Positions 52,594 to 63,972 of a DNA stretch of 64,000 nucleotides are shown here, one piece after another. A model generated the notes under the pieces. The model saw nothing but the letters and a program-made list of their open reading frames with translations, had not been told where the DNA came from and did no database searches. Made by a program: the position numbers and the translations under genes. Source of the stretch: Blastocladiella emersonii ATCC 22665 (Eukaryota > Blastocladiomycota > Blastocladiomycetes > Blastocladiales > Blastocladiaceae); assembly GCA_025594325.1 (NCBI GenBank), contig JANHCV010000011.1:806001-870000 (forward strand), read 5' to 3'. The stretch's first letter is position 1, and each line of letters starts with the position of its first letter.

Positions 52594-53579
52594 ATGAACA
52601 TGTCCGCAACGTCGTCGGCCCCCGCAAAGCTCGTGCCGTTCCTGCTCCTCGCCAAGTCGTCGCGCGGCGCGGCCTCGGCCGACCTCGTCGCCAAGGTGCT
52701 CGAGGCGCCCGGCGTCTACGTGTTCGCCGAGCTCATGGAGCTGGCGCCGATCCAGCAGGTTGCTTATGCCTACTCACGGCTGTAAATTGAGCGCTGGCTG
52801 ACCCCATCTCGGCGGAGTAGCTCGCCACCACGCACCCCAAGGTCGCCGCGACGCTGCGCGTGTTCGCGTACGGCACGCTGGCCGACTACAAGGGTACCCG
52901 CCCTTCCCTCTCTCTCTCTCCATCACCCGCAAGCTCACCCTAACCCCTCTTCCCCCTTCCAGCCCAGCAGGCGGACCTGCTCCCCCTGACGCCCGCGATG
53001 CACCACAAGATGCGGCTCCTCACCCTGATCTCGCTGGCGCACGCGACGCGGGTGCTGCCGTACGACACGGTGCTGGCGGCGCTCGACCTCGACTCGCCGA
53101 CGGCGGTGCGCGACCTCGAGGACCTCGCCATCGAGGCCATCTACGAGAACCTCCTGGGCGCCGTGCTCGACCAGAAGGCCCGCGCCCTGCACATCGAGTG
53201 GGCCGTCGGCCGCGACGTCGACGCGGCGCAGCTCGAGGGGATGGCGGCGGTGCTGGCTAACTGGTACGCTTCCACGACACGGTGCTCGCCCCGCGTGTCT
53301 CACACGATCCCCCGAAACCCGTGCAGGACGCAGACGACGGACGCGGTGCTCGCCACCATCGACCGCCAGATCGACCACGCCAAGACGCTGGCCCGCGCCA
53401 AGCGCGACGCCGACGCCAAGCACGACGCGGCCGTCGAGCGCAAGCGCGCCCAGCAGCAGGCCGACTTGGAGCGCGCCCGCCGCGAGTCGGCCGGCGCCAG
53501 CGGGCCGCGCGGCGGCGGGAACAAGGGCGGTGCCAGTGCCGCCATGATCGAGCAGATGATGGGCTTTGGTCCCCGCTAA
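52594..53579 (+). CDS. COP9 signalosome subunit 7 (CSN7)
   Basis: Four exons: 52594-52758, 52821-52893, 52963-53263, 53327-53579, 263 residues with matching phases. ATG 52594 or 52600 (MNMSATSS). The PCI-domain core has APGVYVFAELMELAPIQQ (split by intron 1), VFAYGTLADYK (end of exon 2), MRLLTLISLAHATRVLPYDT, VRDLEDLAIEAIYENLLGAV, and QKARALHIEWAVGRDV with a winged-helix end. A basic coiled-coil tail (ERKRAQQQADLERARRE) ends MIEQMMGFGPR. The order and the FAELMELP-like start are diagnostic for CSN7. Role: scaffolding in the cullin deneddylase complex. The start is 235 bp from the divergent eIF2B epsilon gene. Confidence 0.9.
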
Positions 53580-53712
53580 CGCTCGGAGTGAGCGACTGAG
53601 AGAGAGAGTGTGTAAATACAGATGTGATTTGGAAAACAGACTGACTGTGGGGATATGAGACATCCTCGACCTCAACTCGATCTTGACTCGTGCTGCGCCG
53701 CGAAGCAGCAGC

Positions 53713-55563
53713 TTAGTGCCCGTTGGGCACCACGTCGTTGACGCACGGGAACCCGACCCACGGGCGCGGGTACTGGAGGCGCGCGACGTCGACCCCGCCG
53801 GCGGCCCCGCCCGCCTCGGCCACCGACGCCAGCGGCGGCGACTCGACACGCGTCGCCGCGGGCGTCACGGCGATCAGGTCGGCGATCAGCCACGCGAGCC
53901 CGCCGAACCCCTCCCAGACGCCGAACGGGTGGTCGCTGTGCCCGCCGTCCCACTGCGCGGCCACCAGGGCGAAGGCGAGCGCGCGCTGGTACCACCGGCG
54001 CTCGCCCGTGACGCTCCACAGCGACAGGAACAGGTACGCGTTGCCCGCGACGCCGTGGCACAGGCCCACGTGCTTGTTGGTGATGCCGCGGTGCCACGTC
54101 ACGTCGCCGCACGCCTCGGCGCGCGCCAGCATCGCCGCGTCGCCCAGCGTCCGGTGCGCCTGCAGGTACATGTGGCCGAGCCCAACGACGCCGTGGCACC
54201 ACTGCACCACCACGTGCGTGTCGTCGTCGCCGCGCGTGCCGTAGACCGGCGACAGCAGCTCGTCGGGCGTCAGCGACACCGGGTACCCGTCGATCGCGGC
54301 GAGGAACTCGAGCGTCGCGCCAATATCGGCGAGGTACGGCGCGACGACGGGCGCGGGCAGCGCCATGAGCACCGTGAGGATCCCCGCCATGCCGTGCGCC
54401 GCGCCCACGTACACCTTGTCGTGCCACATCCACACGAGCGGGACGCGGTTGGTCACGCCGAGCGTGCGCGCGGTACGGCGGCCGTCCTCGATCACCGCCT
54501 CGACCACCTCGGGCAGCAGCGCGTGCAGCGTGGCGCCGGGCCCCGCCGGGTCCGTGTCGGGCAGCTGCGCGGCCAGCCACCACAGCGCGTACAGGAGGCC
54601 CGCGCGCCCGTACAGGATCTCGGACGGCTCCGACACCGAGAAGGCGTGCAGCCGGACGTGCTCGGCCATGGCGTCCACGAGCGCGCCGACCTGCGCGTCG
54701 CTGGCGCCCTCGCCCGACCCGGCCGACCCGGACTGGCGGCGGACCGGGTGCCCGTGGAAGCTCGTGGACGACGCGCTCGGGTCGGGCGCGCTCGCCGTGA
54801 GGAAGGCGGGCGGGGCCGGCGGGTCACGCTCGCCGCCGTACGCGCGCACCTCGGCGGGCCGCACGTGGTGGGCGACGGCGGCGCCAATGGCGAGGGCGCC
54901 GACGGGGCTACCGAGCACGCCGACGGGCGCGTGCGGCGGGTGGTGGCGCACGAAGTACAGGGCGCGCGTCGCGGCGATCTGCGCGTACTCCTCGGCGAGC
55001 GACAGCGTCGAGCGGGTCCCCGCGACCATGGACCCAGGGTCGACGCGGTGCAGCTTGAACAGCAGCCACGCGACGCCGGCCGTGCCCGTGTACACCGAGT
55101 GGTCGTGCGTCGGCTCGGCGGCCGCGCTCGACGCGTGCACCGGGTGCGCCTCGACGACGCGGTCCACGACGCGCGCCAGCAGCGACCCCGTCGCCGTCGG
55201 GTCCGCGACGGCCGCGCCCGTGCGCAGCGCCGACGACCGCGGCGGCGACGACAGCACGAAATCGAGCGTCAGGGCCGCCGTGACCGCGGCGCCGTCGGCC
55301 GCGTCGCAGAACGGGTTGTGGCGGAACCGCGCGCCCGGGTGGTTGCCCGGGTCCGTGCCGCCGCCCGCAACGTGCGCGTACGCCAGCGCGCGCGCGTGCA
55401 GGTCGGCGCGGTTCGCCGGGTGGTACAGCGACGGGTCCTCGAGCGTCACCGTGCGGCTGCGCGGGCTGCCGGGGCCCTTAGTCGGCGGCGCGCGGCGCTG
55501 CGAGCCGGGTGCCGTCGTAGTCGAGCCGGCCGGCGCGTCGTCGGGCGTCGGGCGGCTGAGCAT
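53713..55563 (-). CDS. LanC-like protein (LANCL family)
   Basis: Intronless, 616 residues, from ATG 55563 (MLSRPTPDDAP); the frame upstream has only non-ATG codons. An alpha-toroid of Gly-rich helices has repeated GxxG motifs (SVYTGTAGVAWLLFKLH, EILYGRAGLLYALWWLA, KVYVGAAHGMAGILTVLM, QWCHGVVGLGHMYLQAH, HVGLCHGVAGNAYLFLSL, GVWEGFGGLAWLIADLI). The zinc ligands of the LanC fold are present: Cys in WCHG (about 456) and the Cys-His pair in LCHG (about 500). Eukaryotic LANCLs are glutathione-binding enzymes that add glutathione to dehydroamino acids in proteins. There is no lantibiotic dehydratase or precursor nearby, so this is a LANCL housekeeping type and not lantibiotic synthesis. It is longer than animal LANCL (about 400) because of loops and an N-terminal extension. 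Confidence 0.93.
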   Translation of the reverse strand: MLSRPTPDDAPAGSTTTAPGSQRRAPPTKGPGSPRSRTVTLEDPSLYHPANRADLHARALAYAHVAGGGTDPGNHPGARFRHNPFCDAADGAAVTAALTLDFVLSSPPRSSALRTGAAVADPTATGSLLARVVDRVVEAHPVHASSAAAEPTHDHSVYTGTAGVAWLLFKLHRVDPGSMVAGTRSTLSLAEEYAQIAATRALYFVRHHPPHAPVGVLGSPVGALAIGAAVAHHVRPAEVRAYGGERDPPAPPAFLTASAPDPSASSTSFHGHPVRRQSGSAGSGEGASDAQVGALVDAMAEHVRLHAFSVSEPSEILYGRAGLLYALWWLAAQLPDTDPAGPGATLHALLPEVVEAVIEDGRRTARTLGVTNRVPLVWMWHDKVYVGAAHGMAGILTVLMALPAPVVAPYLADIGATLEFLAAIDGYPVSLTPDELLSPVYGTRGDDDTHVVVQWCHGVVGLGHMYLQAHRTLGDAAMLARAEACGDVTWHRGITNKHVGLCHGVAGNAYLFLSLWSVTGERRWYQRALAFALVAAQWDGGHSDHPFGVWEGFGGLAWLIADLIAVTPAATRVESPPLASVAEAGGAAGGVDVARLQYPRPWVGFPCVNDVVPNGH

Positions 55564-56263
55564 GCTGGGCGGTGGAGGGGGAGGGAGGGAGGGCGCGCGG
55601 CTGCGGGTGGGCCTGCGTGAGTAGGCGAGTCGTGTGCGTGTGCGTGCGTCGTAGCAAAGACGCGTACTGGCTGATGACAAGTTTGATGATGGGGATGGGT
55701 CGCGTCGGTGGATGCGTCGCTGGGAGAGGGGGAGCGGCGGCGCGCAGCGTCCAGCTGGAGCGTTTTATACGGGCCACGATCAGCGGGTCACGGCTCGCTT
55801 CTCACGGTCGGCGGCAGCAGCGGAGGGAGGCGGGCGAGCGCGCGGGCGACCGATCGAAGCCGAACGGCCAACGCGAACGCGAGTCGAACGCGTCGGCTGA
55901 GCAGCGCGTCGCGGGTGCAGCCGCCTTCATCGCTGCTTGCGAGTCGTCCGATCCGACCTCGCTCGATTCATTTCTGCATCACCCGAAGTCCATTCTGCCA
56001 CTCGAACGATCCATTTCGCGCAGTGCAGCGCAATCCGCTCCATCGCGAGAAGCTGCAGGGCGCACGTGCGGGGGCAACACGCGTCGCGTTTCACCTCTCT
56101 CCCCGCGCGTGTCTCGCGGCCTCGTCGTCGTCGAGCGGGAGGCATTCGAAGCTTGATCACCCACCGCTCCGCCAATGAATCACTCTGCTCTGTATCAACT
56201 CTATGCATCGTGGCCCTGTGTCCCTAAACCACCGAACTTGGCGACGCTGCGTTCCACGCAACC
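55564..56263. promoter_or_regulatory. Divergent region, LANCL / FAM227-like
   Basis: 700 bp with an ACGCGTCGCG near 56081. No gene supported in either direction. Confidence 0.35.
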
Positions 56264-58548
56264 ATGAACGCCACCGACCTGCCCCCGTTCGAGCAGTCGC
56301 CCGACCTCTTGACCGACGATGACGTCTCAAAGTGGCAGGCCCGCTTCCTCGAGGACTCGAGTATGGTCTTTGTTCACATGGCCTGACTCAGCGTGCTGAC
56401 CTCGCCCGCCCGCTTTCAGAACTCGACTCGCGCGCCCTCTCGGCCCTCCGCGACTCGGTCAAGCAGCTCTCCAAGCAGCTTCGTTTCGACACCAACGTCA
56501 TCGACTCGGCCCCGACCTCGCCAAGCAAGGGCGCCGCGAGCGACGCAAGTTTGAGCCGGCGCGGGTCGCAGGCTGGCCGCAGTCTTGCCGGTGACGAGTC
56601 GGACGTGAACGGTACGTCTCCATGAACGCTCCTCCGTCACCTCGATCTAACAAGGTCGAGTAGGCGACACGTTCATCACCGCTACGGGCCTGACCGAGTC
56701 GCAGTCACGCACCGGGCCTGTCGGGCTGCACCAGTCGCTGAGCGAGCTCGAGGTGCGTCCACACTGATCCCGCGCAGCGACAAGCGCCGACGCGGACCAT
56801 CCGTGTAGGCCACCGAGTTCCCCGGCTACGTCCACGGCAACACGGTCCCGCTGCCGACCGGCATCGACTTATCCCTCGTCGCCCAGACCACGCTCGACCA
56901 CCACGAGCTGCCGGTCCGCGTCTACCCATCGCCGCCCGCCCGCCGGACCGTTCTCACCGCTCCCTCGCTTCGTAGGTGTCAACACGAACCCGGTTCCTCG
57001 CCTACATGAAGAACAAAAACACGCAGTTCATCGCCAACGACCTGTTCTGGTGGTTCTTCCTCGACCGATTCAAGAAACCGCGCGATGGCACCGCGGCCGC
57101 CGCCGACCACGACGCGCAGAAGAAGCAGCTCTTCACCCGCGTCGCACGCAAGTACGTCGACCTGTTTCTGCACATCAAGCCGCACGACCGCGACGAGTTT
57201 ACCAAGGTTCGCTTCCCGTCCTCATCCGCGACGGTCTCTCGCTGACAGCGGACGGTGTAGGTCTTCCCGGACGTGATCTCCGAGACCATTTACCACGCCT
57301 TCGCCATGGCCTTCCCCGACTCGCACGACCTGATCATGACCACCGAGCTGCAGACCGCGCTCACCGACATGGTCCACGAGTGGATGACCGGCGTCCGGCC
57401 CTATGAGCGCAAGTGGACCAAGTGGGAGTACCAGGGTGCGTGCGCTCATTCCTCGCTGCGGTGGCCGCCGACGCTCACGCACGGGCCGCTATCGCCGCGT
57501 GTAGCTAAACCCGCTCGACGTACCGCGCTCGGCGTGCTCGACGACAGTGCCAGCAGTCCCGGGAAGCGGAAATCTACGACGCACACGGAGGCTACGGCGA
57601 GTTCGAGTACCCTCAGCTCGAGCAGGCGGCCGAGCAAGGATTCGAGCGATCGTACGCTTTGCCTTCGCGTTTCTCTCGTGCGTTACCACCGCTGACCCGA
57701 TCGCGCGAATGATGTAGAGATGGCCGAGACCCTCGGCAAGCTCGAGGCCAACCAGCTCGAAACCGGCACCGAGTCGTCGAGCAAGGGCAGCACGCAGCGC
57801 CTGGTACGCCGGCCATTGCGACCCCCGTCCCGCGACACCTCGCTGACCACGCTCGCACTCGCTCAGTCGCACTACATTGGCCCGCTGCCGCCCGTCACCC
57901 GGATCCCGTTCGATATGTACAGCAACAGCCCGATCGTGCAGCACTACCTGACGACGTCCGGGTGCCACGCGCAGAACCGCAAGATCTCGGTCATCCACTT
58001 CCACCGCGTTGCGCGCGAGTCGGACGAGCAAACGTGTACGCCCTCCCTCCCCTCCCCTCTCTCACTTGACTGCGTCATGCTCATCTCCCGCCCATCTAGC
58101 CCGCCCGACGTACCACGACCTAGTCCACGACTCCGCGCGCACGGCTCGCCGCGGCCTGCGCAAGTACCACGCGGCGGCGGACGCCCACGCGCGCGAGCGG
58201 GCCAAGCTGACGACGGACATGGTGGCGGCGGTGCGCGCCGAGGAGCGCGACATGCAGCGCACGCTGCAGCGGCCCGACGACGTCAAGGAGGCGTGCACCG
58301 CGTTCCTCGGGTGGGACCGCGCTATGCGCGACCTCGAATCGCTCCCCGCGATCCCCGTCCCGACGAGCCGGCGGAAAGTGGGTGCGGCGACCGCGGGCGC
58401 TGGAGGTGGGCGCACCGGTGGTGGGTCGAACCGCAGGTACACGGAGCCCGCGCGTGTGTACCGCCGCGTCCAGGTCGTGGATATCGACGAGGATAAGATT
58501 AATCGGTCCGCGGTCAAGCCCGCCGCGCTGGACCGGATCATTAGCTAG
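56264..58548 (+). CDS. FAM227-family protein (cilium/flagellum-linked)
   Basis: Ten exons: 56264-56360, 56420-56611, 56664-56752, 56809-56913, 56976-57206, 57261-57435, 57505-57651, 57718-57803, 57867-58035, 58100-58548, about 579 residues. Only the exon 4 donor (GTCCGC 56914 or GTCTAC 56920) is unsure. The FAM227 domain is visible: TRTRFLAYMKNKNTQFIAND then LFWWFFLDRFKK, KQLFTRVARKYVDLFLHI, VFPDVISETIYHAFAMAFPD and the C-terminal block FDMYSNSPIVQHYLTTSG. The domain is poorly studied; its genes occur in ciliated or flagellated eukaryotes. Two inserts (exons 7-8) are Ser-rich linkers. Presence here fits a zoospore-forming fungus. Confidence 0.82.
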
Positions 58549-58635
58549 GAGTGGATAGAGGAAGGAGTGTTATTGATTTCACGTCTATAGAGGGTCCGCG
58601 GCCCGTGTGCGCGCTATGTACAACTTGCGCCAGGC

Positions 58636-61225
58636 TCACGCGCGCCGCGACACGGTGCTGTTGGGCCCGTACATGCCGCCCTCCGCCGCGGCCGCGACGG
58701 CGCGCGCGACGGACGTCGACGGGAACAGCGACACGGACTGGGCCTCGGGGCTCGACACGTGGCGGATGCCCAGCGCCGACAGCGTCGGGAGCTGCGGGAC
58801 CGCCGCGGGCATGGCGACGGCGCTCGGCGCCGCGTCCTCGGGGTACACGGATTCGGGGAACACCGAGGGCTCAGGGTACACTGACGCCGCCTCGGGGTAC
58901 ACGGACGAGTCGTCGGACCCGGACCGCGCCATGGTGCTCGGCGGCATCCCGGCGGCCGCCGTCGTGCTGCGCGCCATCGTCGTGGTGGCCCCGCGCGCCA
59001 TGGTCGTCGCCCCCGCGTCGACCTCGGATGCCGCGCCGCCGACCTCGGACGCAGGCAGCCGCAGCGCGCCCGCCGCCGCGAGCGCCGCGGGCTCCGTCAG
59101 GGCGCCGTACACGGACATGGCGCGGTACGGCGCGAGCGGTTTGGGCGCGAGCGGGTCGACGAACGGGGCGCCCGTTCCGGGGTCGACCGCCAGCGCCGCG
59201 TGCATGTCACGCCCGAGGGAGCTCGGCAGCGAGCTGTCGGGCGGCGGGAGCCCGAACGCGCCGTCGGGCCCGAGCGGCTGCACGGTCATGGCGAAGGCGG
59301 GCGGCGGCGGCGGCGCGATGAACACGGGCGCGGGTTTCGTGGTCGACCCGCCGCTGATGGACGAGGTCACGGGCGACGCCGAGTAGTGCACCGGCATCGC
59401 GTGCCCGACGCCGCTCGTGTAGCTCATAACGCGCTGGTGCTGTGAGAGAGCCGGCTGCGGCGCGGGCGTCGTCGACATGCCGCCCGACGCCCCGCTGCGC
59501 GCGAACTTGATGGTCGCGATCCGCATGCTGATCTGCCGCGACAGGCCTGACGCGAAGGTCGGCGAAGGGGGGACCGAGTCAGGGCCTTTGCGCGCGACCG
59601 TGCGGCGGCGGAAGATGAGGAACGCGAAGAGGGCCTGGATCGCGACGAGGGATAAGTTTCGAGCTTAAGTGATGGCGACGCACGGTTCAAGCGTACCACG
59701 AGACCGACGGCGACCGAGATGCCGAAGATGACGAAGCCCGACAGGCTCAGCGAGGTCGTCTCGGGGACTGGTGTGGGCCCAATGATGCCCGAGTGGCCCG
59801 GCGGAATGTACGTGTTCAGCCTGCGCACGGGGACGTTAGCCGCAGGCCATGGGCAGCAGAGTGCAGGAGATGACGTACCACTTGAACGCGAGCGAGCCGG
59901 GCGCCGTCTCGGTGATCTGGAGCACGTTGAGCGGGTTCGCTTGGCGGCCGTTTGGAAGCGTTCCCTACAGCGGCGGCGATGTCCAGTGAGCGAAGGCCGA
60001 CAGCACGAGGTGACGATGAGCACGACGTACGTTGGCAAGCACAAAGAGGTTGTCCTTGTTGAGGAACACGAGGTGCTCGTTCACGCTCGTCGGGCCGGGC
60101 ACTGACCCGTCGACCAGGACGGGTCCCGAGGTGCCGCCCTGCTCGAGGTCCATGACCTCGATGAGCGGGTTAGCGCCGACGTTGATGACGTAGCGGCGGC
60201 CCGATGGCGCCAGGTACGAGGCCGACTGGTGGAAGGTCTGCGGGCTCGAGAGGGGCTTGGGGAACTATGGCGCGGTCGCATCAGTGATCCCATCACGAGA
60301 AATGCGAGGTAGCCCGACGAACGAACCTTCGACCAGGTGTTCTTGGGAATGTTGAAGAGCCAAATGTCCGACAACGGCGAGGCGCCGGTCCCGCCCGACA
60401 GGACGAGGTGCGTCTGGTTGTACCGGATGAGCGACCCGCCGTACCGTGCCGACGGCGCCGGGCCGCTGCTCGGGTTGACCGTGTTGATGTTGCCCGACTA
60501 GACGGACCGCGGCGGTCAGAACCATGGTTCGCACCGCATCCCGAGGTAGACGATCACCGTACCTTGTCGATAACCCGAAGCGCCTGCGTCAGGTTATTGC
60601 CCTGCTTGGGGAGGAACCCGCCAAAGCAGTACGCGGCGGGGTCCGACGGCAGCGGGTTCTCGGTGAAGATGCTGCTGAGCGGGACGGCCGCGGCGCTGCG
60701 TGCCGGGCTGCGGAAGTCGGCCGTCGACTTCTTGAGCTCCACCACCGATCCGGCCGGTAGGCTGTACGCCCACACGTTGGTGTTGGGCGGGAACTCGGAG
60801 TTGGTGCCGCCGCCGCCCGAGTTGTCGTTGACCCAGCCCGACGCCAGCACCGTGCTCCACTCGGTCCCGCCGGGTTGGTCCGGGTACAGGTTCGGGATGA
60901 GCCACGACGCCGCGAGCGGGAGCGACGCAATCGTCTGCACGTTCGGGGCGTCGACGGGGAACGGCTGCGACAGGTCGAGCACGACGCTCGACGCGATGGG
61001 CCCGCGGCTGTCGAACCCGCCGAACAGGTAGAGCCGCTGCTGCGACGGAATGAACGAGGCCGCGGCCGTCACGACACCGCGCGCGTACGGCTCCATCCAC
61101 CCGGCGCGGGTCGGAGCTACGGCGGTCGCCAGGATGACCAGCATGGCCATGGTGACGGCGGGGACGGCGGGGGCGCGGGCGGGACGGCGGCCGTCGCTGC
61201 CCACCATGGTCGGTCGGTAACGCAT
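58636..61225 (-). CDS. Kelch-repeat single-pass membrane protein
   Basis: Six exons: 61225-60563, 60497-60327, 60264-60031, 59964-59879, 59820-59697, 59634-58636, 758 residues, phases consistent. ATG 61225, or in-frame ATG 61207. A signal peptide (AVTMAMLVILATAVAPTRAG) precedes kelch units with GG and aromatic anchors (RLYLFGGFDSRGPIASSVV, AYCFGGFLP, THLVLSGGTGASPLSDIWLF). A later TM helix (LSLSGFVIFGISVAVGLV.. then ALFAFLIF) is followed by basic RRRTVARK and a long Ser/Ala-rich cytoplasmic tail. The layout, an external propeller plus one TM and a disordered tail, suggests a surface sensor or adhesion protein. I know no named orthologue. Confidence 0.85.
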
Positions 61226-61714
61226 TTCGCGACGTGATGGGAAGATGGTTGACGAGAGTTTTGACGAAGGAGAGCAGAAGGTCGACGACCCGCGAACGAA
61301 GCGACGGCCCAGTCAAAGTCGCGGTGAAGAGGAAATGCAATTCATCCGTTCATATCGAGAGTGGCTGAGGTGGCGTTGCGCGCTAAGCCACCACCTCGCT
61401 GTTGCCTTGGGCGGCGCGTAGACCGCAGCACAGCGTGTGCGGCGCGTTTTTCATTAGAGGTACGCTGTGGGCGTGGTCGACGCCAGAGACCACGGTGGAC
61501 TCAAAGGTGGCGCGCCGGGACTACGTCTAGGCTCTCGTCCGCCGCTTCTCGGAGTTCTCGGTGCGCGAACCCGTGTTGCCTGCGGTAGCAACGGTGGCCG
61601 AGCACCAAGGAAAATCGTTTGGCAACACGGACTTGACGTCCTACTCTCGCGCGGTGGGATTCTATATGCCCGGACATGAAGCGGCCCTTGACGCCAAATC
61701 CGAGCACGGCGACT

Positions 61715-61756
61715 CAATGCCGTCGTTCACATCTGCAATGCCGTCGTTCACATCTG
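61715..61756. repeat. 21-bp tandem duplication
   Basis: Two exact copies of a 21-bp unit beginning CAATGCCGTCGTTCAC, followed by 8 bases of a third. In no long ORF. Confidence 0.85.
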
Positions 61757-63443
61757 CAATGCCGAAGGGCGAGTGGTCGGCGCGAGCCAGCCTGAGCTTG
61801 CAGAGCGTCATGAACCCGGCCGCGCGCTGCCGAACTTTCAGCACGTCGTCGCACCCGCAGCGACGCTTTGCTTCGGCGGCGACGATTCGATCGACCCAGG
61901 GTGTGGCGAGCCGTCAGAGGACTCCGCTGAGGTTCACAGGGATGCGCAGAGCGACGCGTTGAAACACGGCGAGGGAAAGCGCGTCGCGCCTCACGTGAGT
62001 GCTCACGCGATTTCGCGACGCGTCTCCTCGACGTCTCCACCCTTCGTGACTCCCGCGGTCGAGCCCGAACGCGCGCGCAGTCAAGAACGTCTGTCGAAAG
62101 GAGGAAAAATGTCACCAAAATGCCGGCGAAAATAGCAAAAGGTCAGCAGGCGTTTGCATCTCTGCGGGCAGGTGGGCTTTCCCACGAGATACACGGGTCG
62201 GTCACAGGGGCACGCTGCCAAATGATAGATTCTCCTCGTTCGACCGAAGTCGACCTGGCCCGAACAACTCCGTGCACGTATCGTAGTACTAACCCCTCCC
62301 GCCGGCTCCGCTCACACCTCGCCGAATGTGGGTGCAAGACTCGCACAAAGTCGACCAGATCTCAACCGCTTTCAGGTTCAGTACTCCCGCTTCGCGCATG
62401 AATAACTACCGAAAAGGCTTAAATGGGCTTTGTGCACAATCATCCCGGCCAGCTTCCTCACAAGGAGGCATAGTTGCACGGCAATCAGGTACGACTGCCG
62501 CGATCGCTCTTGGCCAAACGGGCTGGTACCGCGGTGACGGGCGCCTTGAGCGTTGGGGATCCGAGATCCCCGAGAGCTCGAGGTTGGTCGCGTACGCCAG
62601 GTGCTCAAAGCGTTACACGAGGCGCGTGTGGGTCGCAGCCACGAACGCGACGAACCAGCAAGTTGTGGCACAACGCGCAGATCTCGAGTTACACGACGGC
62701 GAGCCACAGTCGCGCGTTGCCGAGCTGCACGCCGCGCGTCGCGAGCTGAAACACAGCCCACGTCTCGAGCTTGACGTGCGAGGCGACCGTGCCGAGCGGA
62801 ATGTAAATACTCGATCGGCGGACGCCGCGAGTGCCGCGACAGCGCGACTGATCCCCTGCACACGATGCTTGCCGTTGCCTTGGGTTAAATGCCTGTCAAT
62901 ACCGCGGATGGCGCGGAGCATGATATGACACTCGAATCAGTGTGAATTTCCGGTGCTGGGCGCCGCCGCGACGTTGGAGTTTGGATCAACTTTCTTCGTC
63001 AGAAGCGTTTCCAGAGGTTGCGAGACGACACCTTCACCATCAACACCAAGGTGCAACGCGGACGCTTCGCAGACAATCTCGGAGCAAGACGGTACGGCCC
63101 TGCTTGATCGCGCGGAATCAGTGCCTAAGCTGCGCGACAACTTGGACGTTGACCTCATTGACTGCGCTCAGCACGGATCATTGACGCAGGACGCCATCCA
63201 CGCGCGTAACTTCGATTACATGCAAGTATGACTCCCAGAGACATGTTGTTGGGGAGTAGAGGCGCGTGAAAGGCGTCCGTGAGGCTGAGCGTAGGTCGCG
63301 GCTGGGTTGACTTCAGCGTCGCAGGACCGCAAGAATGCGCCCACGCGCCATTTAATCCCACGTGAAACCCGGCAGAGGGCAATTGTTCGCGTCCTGTGAC
63401 GCTGATCTCGCGCCTAGATTCGCGCTTGATGAAAGACTCGGCA

Positions 63444-63470
63444 CGCGTCGCGTCGCGTCGCGCGTCGCGC
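63444..63470. repeat. CGCGTCG tandem cluster
   Basis: Short tandem and overlapping CGCGTCG/GCGTCGC words next to a CACGTG at about 63500, like the promoter boxes elsewhere in the window. Confidence 0.5.
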
Positions 63471-63972
63471 CTTTGATGGGGGCGGTGATTTGGCCCACGT
63501 GCGGACAGCCAATGGGCGGCGCGCAGTTATGCCGGCAAGCCACAGCCACAGGCGGCCGGGTGGCGCAAGGCCCCAGGCGCCTGTGCGCCCGCTCGCCGTC
63601 GATGCGCATCTCAGCCTCGGCTTGGAGCACAGCGAGGAGCCCGCCTGACGCTCTCCTCCAACTCGAACGTTCCTCGAGCTGATATAGAGTCAGCGTCTCC
63701 GCATCCCCGCAGCAGCAGCACGCACAGCTACAGCGACCGCACCGAAGCGCCCATCAAGAACCCCGCACGGGCGACCCGAGGAGGCCCCGTTCCGTCCACC
63801 ACCCGCTTGCTCCGCCCGCTTGCTCCGCCGCCCCGAGTGCCCGCGTGGGCCCACAGTCTGGGTCCTGCCACTCGTTTGACCTCGTTCCTGGGTCCTTGGC
63901 CGTTGAAATCACGCAAGCGTGCATCCGCTTTCGCCACAGCCGCCGCCCCGCAACCCCCTCCCCCGTCCTCGC

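Larger units (their letters stand above)
61226..63972. other. 2.7 kb without supported genes
   Basis: Base composition is less GC-rich than elsewhere in the window. It holds a 21-bp tandem duplication (61715-61756), an ACGCGT/CACGTG cluster at 61978-62026, a degraded-looking minus-strand segment at about 62850-62600 broken by one stop (62699-62701), and a CGCGTCG tandem cluster at 63444-63470. No complete ORF, no tRNA and no transposase motif could be supported. Confidence 0.45.

Noticed and set aside
53713..55563. Lantibiotic biosynthesis cluster
   Set aside because: Only the LanC-like gene is present, with no dehydratase, precursor peptide or transporter. A eukaryotic LANCL is the simpler reading.
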